A program made the position numbers and the translations under genes. From Pseudomonadota bacterium (GTDB taxonomy: Bacteria > Desulfobacterota > Syntrophia > Syntrophales > JADFWA01): a stretch of 6,777 nt of DNA. The stretch is from the NCBI GenBank assembly GCA_030612385.1, contig JAUWNZ010000072.1, positions 1 through 6,777 of the forward strand, written 5' to 3'. Below are positions 1-5,461 of this stretch, piece by piece (positions within the stretch are counted from its first letter, which is position 1; each line of letters begins with the position of its first letter). The notes under the pieces are model-generated. The model saw nothing but the letters and a program-made list of their open reading frames with translations, searched no databases and was not told the origin of the DNA.

Positions 1-1032
1 CTTGTACAGTAAAGTTTTATAGCTTACCTTTAAAATTTCAGCCGCCTGACTTCGATTCCAGTGGGTCTGGTCCAGCACCCTCTTAATAATCTTCTTTTCA
101 GCATCAAGAGCCGCCATCTTGCCAATCTCCTTAAGAGAGAGGTCCCCATCATAAATATGTCCATTGTTAACGAATGCCTTTTCCCTGTCTTGACCATCGA
201 TTAAACCTTGCAAGACCGTTTCCTCATCTTCAAGGACAACGATCTTTTTAATGGCGCTCTCCAATTCTCTGATGTTGCCGGGCCAGTTGTAGTCCAACAA
301 CAGGTTTAATCCCTTCTCAGTTAATTTTTTGAGTTTCCGGCCATATTCCCGGCTGTATTTTTTCATGAAATATCCGGCCAGATCCGAAATCTCCTCCTTT
401 CTTTCCCTCAAAGGGGGCACATGAATTCTTACCACATTTAAGCGATGAAAGAGATCCTCGCGAAAGCCCCCTTCCGCCACCATCTCCTCGATGTTCCGAT
501 TGGTGGCAGAGATCACCCTGACATCGACTTTTATTTCTCTATTTCCTCCCAGACGAAAGAATTCACCCTCCTGAAGTACCCTTAACAGTTTTGCCTGTGA
601 AGGTTGTACCATGTCACCTATTTCATCTAAGAATATAGTTCCTTCGCCTGCAAGTTCAAATCTGCCCGGCTTATTCTGAGAGGCGCCGGTAAATGCCCCT
701 TTTTCATATCCAAATAGCTCGCTTTCCAGCAAACTACCGGGAAGAGCCACACAATTTACCTTAACCATGGACTTATTTTTCCTCAAAGAATGAGCATGAA
801 TAGCGTTGGCTACCAATTCTTTGCCTGTTCCACTTTCACCGCTTATCAACACAGGCACATCGGTATCGGCGATCCGGTTGATTATTTCACCAATGGACCT
901 CATTTTATCGCTGTTTTTAAACAATAATTGATCGTCGATCCGACCTATGGGAAGATCCTTGCCGATCTTCCTGATCGGGACTCTCTTGTCGGCAGGTTTG
1001 GCAATGGCCATTTCATCCCCCGAAATCTTCAT
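1..1032 (-). CDS. Sigma-54-dependent transcriptional activator without receiver domain (AAA+ and Fis-type HTH), 3' end outside window
   Basis: This frame was read by hand; 344 codons stay open to the left edge. The protein is a bacterial enhancer-binding protein that uses ATP hydrolysis to remodel sigma-54 RNA polymerase. Visible motifs are Walker A GESGTGKE (residues 65-72), the sigma-54-contacting GAFTGA loop (112-117), Walker B GTIFLDEIGD (131-140), the arginine-finger region FREDLFHRLN (190-199), WPGNIREL (250-257) and a Fis-type helix-turn-helix from about 307, cut off at ...SYKTLLYK. Probably only about 5-15 residues are missing. Only about 40 residues precede the AAA+ domain, so there is no receiver, GAF or PAS input domain, as in PspF-type activators. 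The AAA+ domain resembles that of the regulator at 1640-3052, which suggests paralogy. The start is uncertain. ATG 1030-1032 gives the longest form but has no clear Shine-Dalgarno; ATG 1009-1011 follows a G-rich GGGGGA four bases upstream. A sigma-54 promoter lies just upstream. The target genes are unknown. Confidence 0.95.
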   Translation of the reverse strand, partial: MKISGDEMAIAKPADKRVPIRKIGKDLPIGRIDDQLLFKNSDKMRSIGEIINRIADTDVPVLISGESGTGKELVANAIHAHSLRKNKSMVKVNCVALPGSLLESELFGYEKGAFTGASQNKPGRFELAGEGTIFLDEIGDMVQPSQAKLLRVLQEGEFFRLGGNREIKVDVRVISATNRNIEEMVAEGGFREDLFHRLNVVRIHVPPLRERKEEISDLAGYFMKKYSREYGRKLKKLTEKGLNLLLDYNWPGNIRELESAIKKIVVLEDEETVLQGLIDGQDREKAFVNNGHIYDGDLSLKEIGKMAALDAEKKIIKRVLDQTHWNRSQAAEILKVSYKTLLYK

Positions 1033-1048
1033 CTGATAGTGAGGTCAT
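1013..1048 (-). other. Possible 11-residue leader ORF overlapping the activator start
   Basis: Downstream of the predicted sigma-54 start site, an ATG (1046-1048) preceded by AAGAGAG opens a short frame reading MTSLSDEDFGG. It stops with TGA at 1013-1015, one base before the internal ATG 1009-1011 of the activator. The ribosome-binding site in front of this mini-ORF looks better than the one in front of ATG 1030-1032. The arrangement could couple translation into ATG 1009-1011, or it could be chance; a frame this short cannot be judged from one sequence. Confidence 0.2.
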
Positions 1049-1072
1049 AAGCTCTCTTATCCGGTTTATAAT

Positions 1073-1088
1073 AGCAAATCTTGTGCCA
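1073..1088 (-). promoter_or_regulatory. Sigma-54 (RpoN) -24/-12 promoter for the receiver-less activator
   Basis: Read on the minus strand this is TGGCACAAGATTTGCT. It fits the sigma-54 consensus TGGCAC-N5-TTGCW, with the invariant GG and GC elements correctly spaced by 10 bases. Only the weakly conserved G after TGGCAC differs. Transcription would start near 1062, giving a leader of about 30 nt to ATG 1030-1032. The site faces a gene that itself encodes a sigma-54 activator, so autoregulation or control by another activator is likely. Confidence 0.82.
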
Positions 1089-1113
1089 ATCTGGAGTCTC
1101 ATCAGGGGCTACA

Positions 1114-1142
1114 TATTGTAATTGCAGGCTCAGCTTACAATA
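1114..1142. promoter_or_regulatory. TTGTAA palindrome, candidate activator-binding site
   Basis: Two perfect 8-base inverted arms, TATTGTAA (1114-1121) and TTACAATA (1135-1142), are separated by 13 bases. Their centres are 21 bp apart, about two helical turns. The site is centred about 66 bp upstream of the predicted sigma-54 start. That is somewhat closer than many enhancer sites but usable by a dimeric Fis-type HTH. Further TTGTAA-type half-sites occur at 1160-1165 and 1251-1256. The binding protein is not identified; either NtrC-type regulator in this window is a candidate. Confidence 0.4.
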
Positions 1143-1264
1143 GCCTTACATCTTTAATTTTACAACCAGGAAAAATAAGGCAGAAGATTTTAAAAGAGTG
1201 GGTGAATTTGACCCAAAAAGGGAAAAGTTTTCCACAAATTGGATAAAAACTTGTAACTACTCAG

Positions 1265-1292
1265 GTTCAAAGTTCAGGGGGTTCACGGTTCA
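1265..1292. repeat. Cluster of four GTTCA direct repeats
   Basis: GTTCA occurs at 1265-1269, 1272-1276, 1281-1285 and 1288-1292, with start-to-start steps of 7, 9 and 7 bases in a purine-rich context. The cluster directly abuts the left end of the fold-back element. Similar GTTCAAGG-like sequence recurs near 5026-5050, so this looks like a dispersed intergenic repeat. No function is apparent. Confidence 0.5.
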
Positions 1293-1327
1293 AGGTATTA
1301 GCTCAATAAATAGGGGCAAACCCAGTT

Positions 1328-1488
1328 CGTAGGGTGGATTAAGCGGAGCGAATCTACCGAAAACTCTTCGAGCTGCGCCGGCACAACAAAGAACAAGCGA
1401 TAAAAGGTTTTGTTGGGTTTCGTTTCTCAACCCAACCTACGGATTGCTTTGGTGGATTCGTCGCTTACGCTCCTTAATCCACCCTACG
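1328..1488. repeat. Inner inverted repeat with CGTAGGGTGGATTAAG ends
   Basis: The left arm starts with CGTAGGGTGGATTAAG at 1328-1343, and the exact reverse complement ends the right arm at 1473-1488. The next 15-22 bases of the arms are related but diverged (GCGGAGCGAATCTACC against a longer version ending GAATCCACC), which suggests independent drift or a length change. AGTTCGTAGG also occurs as a direct repeat at 1324-1333 and 1510-1519. The arms could form a long cruciform in DNA or a stem in RNA on either strand. Confidence 0.7.
1412..1436. repeat. Core hairpin GTTGGGTT / AACCCAAC
   Basis: A perfect 8-bp stem (1412-1419 with 1429-1436) closes a 9-base loop (TCGTTTCTC) at the centre of the fold-back element. 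No T-run follows on either strand, so it is not a standard intrinsic terminator. It could still pause or stabilise a transcript reading through the spacer. Confidence 0.65.
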
Positions 1489-1639
1489 ATTTACGAGATG
1501 GGAAAGAGAAGTTCGTAGGAATGATATGTAAGAGTGGTTGTGAATCGAAACCAGCATTTTAAAAATGTAATCCCCTTATTTATTGAGCTGATACGATTCA
1601 AGAGGGACTAACAACCTTTAGCCTAAGCAACCTGAATTA

Positions 1640-3052
1640 TTATAATATTTTTTTGAGCTTGTAAAGCAAGGTCTTATAATTGATGCCTAACAGCTCTGCG
1701 GCTTTCCTTCTGTTCCAGTTAGTTTCATCCAGGGCCTTTAAGATCGTTTCCTTCTCCACTTCACGCGCCTTCTCTTTACTCACATTTTTAAAAGAGGAGA
1801 TAGCCGGGGCAGAATCAGGAGTTGTATAAAAAGAACGGGGATATTTCTCTTTTTTCTTACATCTTTCTGTAAGTTCCTCCAAAATCCGGCCTTCATCTCT
1901 CAAAACCACCACCCTTCTGACAATATTCTCAAGTTCCCTGACATTGCCGGGCCAGTCATAATTCCCAAAAGCTTTCATCAGATTCCCCGATATAGCTTTT
2001 GTTTTGCGGTTATACTTTCGGTTGTACTTTTCCACAAAATACTCACACAGGACAGGAATATCGTCCCTTCGCTCCCGCAATGGGGGGACAAATATGTTTA
2101 CAACATTTAGACGATGGTACAAATCTTTTCTGAAATCCCCCTCTCTTACCGCTTTTTCCAGGTTTTTATTGGTGGCAACCAGCACACGTGTGTCCACATG
2201 GGTCTCTTTCTTGTCGCCCAATCTGGTAAACACCCCATCCTGGAGGACTTGAAGCAACTTTGCCTGCAACGGTACAGACATCTCACCTATTTCATCCAGA
2301 AAAATGGTCCCATGGTTGGCAAGCCCGAACCTGCCGGGTTTCGGCACATAAGCGCCGGTAAAGGCTCCCTTTTCGTATCCGAAAAGTTCACTTTCCAGAA
2401 GCTCGCCGGGAATTGAAGCACAACTGACCTTTATTAAGGCTTTATTTCTTCTGGGGGAACTGGAGTAGATATATCTGGCGATAATCTCCTTCCCTACACC
2501 GCTTTCCCCTTGAATCAGGACCGTTATATCGGTGTCCGCTATCTGGTCAATCGTCCTCTTAACATCATCCATCATCTCGCTGACGCTGATAAATTCTTCC
2601 TTTCTTTCTGCCTTCAGTTGCTCTTTTAAATCTCTTATCTGATCAACCAGTTCCATCCTTCCCAGCACATTATTGATGGCTATCTCCAGCTCTTCATCCT
2701 CAAAGCCTTTGGTGAGATAGTTTGAGGCTCCGGATTTCATAGCCTCCACCACTATCTTTGTCTGTCCCATGGCGGAAAGCATAATTACAGGAAGGTCGCT
2801 CTTAAGCTCCCTTATTTTTTGCAGTGTCGTAAGGCCATCCATTTCCGGCATCATGACATCCAGAATCACTACCGAGCATACCTCACCTTTTTTTATGTGA
2901 TCCAGGGCTTCTTTGCCACTTCCAACCGATGTTACTCTATAACCCTTCAAAGAGAGGAGAGTATTCAAATACGTACGCGCGCTCTCTTCATCATCCACTA
3001 TTAGAATGGATATCTCTCTATTCGGCTTTTCTGTCTTATCCTTTTTATTCAT
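1640..3052 (-). CDS. NtrC-family sigma-54 response regulator (receiver, AAA+, Fis-type HTH)
   Basis: This 470-residue protein has the full NtrC architecture. The receiver domain (about 14-130) has the acidic pair D20/D21, phosphoacceptor D65 in VVILDVMMPE, S93 and K115. The usual KP after the conserved lysine is KG here. A helical linker (about 131-155) leads to the AAA+ domain with Walker A GESGVGKE (182-189), GAFTGA (229-234), Walker B GTIFLDEIGE (248-257), FRKDLYHRLN (307-316) and WPGNVREL (367-374). A Fis-type HTH occupies about 430-470. Phosphorylation by a partner kinase should promote oligomerisation and open-complex formation at sigma-54 promoters. The ATG follows the TGA of the kinase gene by one base (TGAAATG) with only a weak AGG upstream, so translation is probably coupled to the kinase. 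Targets are unknown; the sigma-54 promoter at 1073-1088 is one candidate. Confidence 0.97.
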   Translation of the reverse strand: MNKKDKTEKPNREISILIVDDEESARTYLNTLLSLKGYRVTSVGSGKEALDHIKKGEVCSVVILDVMMPEMDGLTTLQKIRELKSDLPVIMLSAMGQTKIVVEAMKSGASNYLTKGFEDEELEIAINNVLGRMELVDQIRDLKEQLKAERKEEFISVSEMMDDVKRTIDQIADTDITVLIQGESGVGKEIIARYIYSSSPRRNKALIKVSCASIPGELLESELFGYEKGAFTGAYVPKPGRFGLANHGTIFLDEIGEMSVPLQAKLLQVLQDGVFTRLGDKKETHVDTRVLVATNKNLEKAVREGDFRKDLYHRLNVVNIFVPPLRERRDDIPVLCEYFVEKYNRKYNRKTKAISGNLMKAFGNYDWPGNVRELENIVRRVVVLRDEGRILEELTERCKKKEKYPRSFYTTPDSAPAISSFKNVSKEKAREVEKETILKALDETNWNRRKAAELLGINYKTLLYKLKKIL

Positions 3053-3053
3053 T

Positions 3054-4766
3054 TCAAACCTGAATGCCGCGAAGTCGCTCTTTTAGCGGCAGAGTAAAAA
3101 TAAACCTGCTGCCCTCCTTCTTTCCTGGCTCCAGCCAGATTTTGCCGCCATGGGCTTCGATTATTTTTTTACAGATTGCAAGACCCAGCCCAACGCCATC
3201 TTTGCCACCTGTTCTTTTTCCAACCTTGAATTCATCAAAGATGTTCCTTCTCTCCTCCTCCGGGACTCCAATGCCATTATCCGTAACTGAAATTTTGAGA
3301 AAATTGCCTGTGGGAGATTGTGCTTCTACCATTATCTCCCCGCCTTCCGGAGTATGATTGATGGCATTTATTGTCAGATTTACCAGGACCTGCCCTATCC
3401 TGCTCTTGTCTAAAAATATTTTCGGCAATTTCTCACCCGGGACTTTCATTTCGAGGCTTATTTTCTTGTTTCCGGCCAGCGTCTCTACCTCTCTAAAAAT
3501 CTCTTCAATACATCCACCTATCTCTTCTTCCTGGAGATTCAGCTCCACCTTTCCCGATTCCATACGGGAAAGATCCATGACCTCCCGGGCAAAACTGGTT
3601 AAACGATCGCAGCTTTTTTTGCTCTCATGCAGGATTTTTTGTTGTAGTAGACTAAGTGGGCCTGCCTCTCCTTGCAACATCATCCGGTTATAGCCGGTTA
3701 TTACCATTATGGGGGTACGCAGCTCATGGGCAATTATGGCCAGAAAATTTGTTTTTAACCTCTCCAGTTCCTTTCTCGAAGTAATATCTCTGACAATACT
3801 TTGAATTGCACGACTCCCCTCATACTCAACGATAGTCGCCCCAATCTCTACTTCCACCTCTCTTCCATCTTTGCTGACTATTGTAGATTCAAAACATGAC
3901 GAGCTTCCCTTTCTGTCCAGGCTTTCTTCTATTTCCTGCAGACGTCGTCTGGCCGGATCAACGGAAAAGTCATTGTTAAGACTTTTCAGAGAAAAATCTT
4001 GCGTTGAATATCCCAGCATCTCCGCAAAATGTCTGTTTGCAAACTTAAACAGACCATTCCGGTATATAAATATACCGTCGTTGGCTCCCTGTACCAGCGC
4101 CCGGTATTTTTGCTCGGATGCTTTTAATATTGCGGTCTTTTCCCTGACCTTCTCTTCAAGGCTTTTATTTAATTCCTGGAGTTGCTCGTAAAGGAGAAAA
4201 GTTGACAGGGTAGTGGCAGCCAGATCAGCAATGGTACTAATGACTATCTGGTCATCCTGGTTAAAGACTTCAGGTTGAGAACTGCTTAGGTTGAAAACAC
4301 CGAGAACTCCATTCTGACTGGCGATGGGGACGCAGAGAAGCGATCTGATTTCGGATAAAGGTTTCCCAAAACCAAGGAATAATTTTTCCTTCATTGTGTC
4401 CGCGATCAGAAAAGGCCTATCTTCTTCAGCAACTTTCCCTGCAATTCCTTCACTTATATCGAAGCTCCGTCCATGGGACACTTTCTGATTATAGTATCTG
4501 CCCTTTTCGTCCTGCTTGCCCTTAGCTGCTTTAATAACCAGCTTGCCGGTATCTTTGTCAAGTAACATCAAGGAACAATTTTCGGCCTCGGTCTCATCGA
4601 TAACCACATCCACAATAGTAAGATAAACTTTAGCCAGATCGGGAAGAAACCTCATGCTGTTGATGATTCGTTTAATTAGGGAAAACTCTCTTGCCATATC
4701 CTTGCGGGCATGGACGGCTTTCTCAGGGACTTGATCATAGATATCTAAGCTTTCTCGTGATGTCAT
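3054..4766 (-). CDS. Soluble sensor histidine kinase with GAF and PAS domains
   Basis: This 570-residue kinase has a GAF domain (about 40-195), a coiled-coil linker (about 195-220), a PAS domain (about 217-330, ending in the typical IVRDITSRKELE), a HisKA dimerisation domain with phosphoacceptor H347 in AHELRTP, and an ATP-binding domain. That last domain has an N-box around N467 (NLTINAINHTP), DNGIGV (496-501), IFDEF (509-513) and the glycine box GVGLGLAI (524-531). All catalytic boxes are intact. No signal peptide or membrane helix is visible, so it probably senses a cytoplasmic cue through GAF and/or PAS; the ligand is unknown. The HELRTP-type HisKA is of the common class rather than the NtrB class often paired with NtrC regulators. 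The ATG is preceded by AAGG with 5-base spacing, a good ribosome-binding site. It is the first gene of a unit with the regulator, one base apart, which makes them a likely cognate pair. No clear promoter was recognised upstream. Confidence 0.97.
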   Translation of the reverse strand: MTSRESLDIYDQVPEKAVHARKDMAREFSLIKRIINSMRFLPDLAKVYLTIVDVVIDETEAENCSLMLLDKDTGKLVIKAAKGKQDEKGRYYNQKVSHGRSFDISEGIAGKVAEEDRPFLIADTMKEKLFLGFGKPLSEIRSLLCVPIASQNGVLGVFNLSSSQPEVFNQDDQIVISTIADLAATTLSTFLLYEQLQELNKSLEEKVREKTAILKASEQKYRALVQGANDGIFIYRNGLFKFANRHFAEMLGYSTQDFSLKSLNNDFSVDPARRRLQEIEESLDRKGSSSCFESTIVSKDGREVEVEIGATIVEYEGSRAIQSIVRDITSRKELERLKTNFLAIIAHELRTPIMVITGYNRMMLQGEAGPLSLLQQKILHESKKSCDRLTSFAREVMDLSRMESGKVELNLQEEEIGGCIEEIFREVETLAGNKKISLEMKVPGEKLPKIFLDKSRIGQVLVNLTINAINHTPEGGEIMVEAQSPTGNFLKISVTDNGIGVPEEERRNIFDEFKVGKRTGGKDGVGLGLAICKKIIEAHGGKIWLEPGKKEGSRFIFTLPLKERLRGIQV

Positions 4767-4857
4767 TTTCGCCTTCGTATTCAGTTATCTATCCGCAATT
4801 TTTATGCATTTCTCTCTATCACGTATGTAATTACTCAGGTTTTTTAGTAACTGTTCA

Positions 4858-4884
4858 CCGCGGAGACCGCAGAGACCACAGAGA
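4858..4884. repeat. Three tandem copies of a 9-bp CCGCAGAGA-type unit
   Basis: CCGCGGAGA, CCGCAGAGA and CCACAGAGA follow one another without gaps, each differing from the middle unit by one base. I recall similar CGCAGAGA-type strings as dispersed intergenic repeats in other bacterial genomes (memory, not a search). The copy lies in the divergent spacer, about 95 bp upstream of the kinase start. No function is known. Confidence 0.7.
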
Positions 4885-5023
4885 TGACAAAATAGTTAAA
4901 CAGGATCACAGAAGCGGCCATCTATGGGTTCCAAGTTCACTATATTTATAACGAATTATTTAAAATTTTACCAATGAAATATCAGCAATTCTAATTTTGG
5001 ATTCTTCTCCCGATTAGTTGATG

Positions 5024-5105
5024 CAAAGGGTTCGAGGATTCAAGGTGTCAAGTGCTTTCTTTCTAACTCTTAAGCATTTCACTTACTCCCTCGACCCCTT
5101 GAGTC
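5024..5105. repeat. Degenerate inverted repeat related to GTTCAAGG sequences
   Basis: The left part (5024-5055) carries CAAAGGGTTCGAGG and AAGTG. The reverse complement of the right part (5081-5105) carries CAAGGGGTCGAGG and AAGTG in the same order. Together they could form an imperfect hairpin around an AT-rich loop. Vocabulary such as TTCAAGG is shared with the GTTCA cluster at 1265-1292, suggesting a worn dispersed repeat. Confidence 0.35.
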
Positions 5106-5224
5106 CTTATAATCCTACCAACTCTTTTGGAGATGACCCTAATTGCTGCCATTTTGTAATAACACTTGCATCATTTACACAAATCTCCTATCCTTAAATT
5201 ATATGACAATGGTGGTCAGCGCAA

Positions 5225-5461
5225 ATGTATTGGTGGGGAAAACAGGTTTCAATAGGGATATTCTCGGTCTTTTTTCTTATATTCGGCATCGATCTTCTTG
5301 TTGCATCCTACCGTTTAGACAATCCCTATGAATTCATTATGTGCTTTTTTGCATCAAGCCTTATCATCCTGATCAGCGCGGTGGGAATACTCTATCCTGC
5401 CATCAGGATATTTACCTTCTTAAAAACAAAGAATGTGAGCAAAAATGACGGCAATATCTAA
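5225..5461 (+). CDS. Small two-helix membrane protein of unknown function
   Basis: This 78-residue protein was not recognised as any named family. It has a short N-terminus (MYWWGKQ), a first hydrophobic helix at about 8-27, a polar connector (SYRLDNPYEF) and a second hydrophobic helix at about 37-60. It ends in a basic, polar tail (KTKNVSKNDGNI). It is probably an inner-membrane hairpin with both ends in the cytoplasm, since the tail is lysine-rich. The ATG is the first start after an in-frame TGA at 5204-5206; GGTGG lies 9 bases upstream as a modest ribosome-binding site. Its last 17 bases overlap the start of the peptidase gene in another frame, so the two are probably co-transcribed and translationally coupled. 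The overlap, helical hydrophobicity and position argue that it is real, but it is short and could be a lineage-specific orphan. Confidence 0.7.
   Translation: MYWWGKQVSIGIFSVFFLIFGIDLLVASYRLDNPYEFIMCFFASSLIILISAVGILYPAIRIFTFLKTKNVSKNDGNI

Larger units (their letters stand above)
1296..1593. mobile_element. Nested fold-back, MITE-like repeat element of about 298 bp
   Basis: The outer ends are inverted copies: left 1296-1316 and right 1571-1593 share TAT(T/C)AGCTCAATAAATA followed by GGGG, with one mismatch and one inserted base. A second inverted pair lies inside (1328-1358 and 1451-1488), with a tight hairpin at its core (1412-1436). The element carries no coding frame and no transposase, so if mobile it would need a transposase supplied elsewhere. 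TTCAAG lies close to both outer ends (1289-1294 and 1597-1602), but a few bases off, so a target-site duplication is not secure. The TAGGGTGGATTAAG / GTTGGGTT...AACCCAAC style resembles dispersed intergenic repeats of other Gram-negative bacteria (from memory; not searched). Confidence 0.55.
1033..1639. other. Gene-free spacer between the two sigma-54 regulator genes
   Basis: No convincing coding frame was found on either strand. The part nearest the left gene holds its sigma-54 promoter and a candidate upstream activator site. The middle holds GTTCA repeats, and most of the rest is a fold-back repeat element. No hairpin followed by a T-run was seen behind the response regulator gene, so it is unclear where the kinase/regulator transcript ends. 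It could run on into the left gene. Confidence 0.7.
4767..5224. other. Divergent gene-free spacer between kinase and membrane protein genes
   Basis: No supported gene lies in this 458-base AT-rich stretch; the short frames present have no recognisable protein character. It must contain the promoters of the kinase/regulator unit (leftward) and of the membrane protein/peptidase unit (rightward), but none matches a consensus well on both elements. It holds a 9-bp tandem repeat and a degenerate inverted repeat. No sigma-54 GG-N10-GC motif was found. Confidence 0.65.

Noticed and set aside
1200..1214. GGGT...ACCC hairpin as a terminator
   Set aside because: The stem is only about 4 bp and no T-run follows directly on either strand.
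1555..1567. CATTTTAAAAATG near-palindrome inside the fold-back element
   Set aside because: Pure AT symmetry of this length is expected by chance and leaves no hairpin loop.
2004..2416. Plus-strand open frames within the response regulator gene
   Set aside because: They lie opposite a well-conserved NtrC-type gene, have no recognisable domains and overlap each other.
3064..4191. Plus-strand open frames opposite the histidine kinase gene
   Set aside because: All are antisense shadows of intact kinase domains and lack protein-like features.
5108..5113. Perfect TATAAT (-10-like) upstream of the small membrane protein gene
   Set aside because: No acceptable -35 element lies 16-18 bases upstream, and in an AT-rich spacer an isolated TATAAT is weak evidence.
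5154..5179. TTGTAA...TTTACA pair resembling the palindrome at 1114-1142
   Set aside because: The right arm is imperfect and the spacing differs by two bases, so it cannot be called the same site.
5143..5331. 62-residue plus-strand frame overlapping the small membrane protein
   Set aside because: It overlaps in another frame, shows no helix or motif pattern and lacks linkage to the peptidase start.
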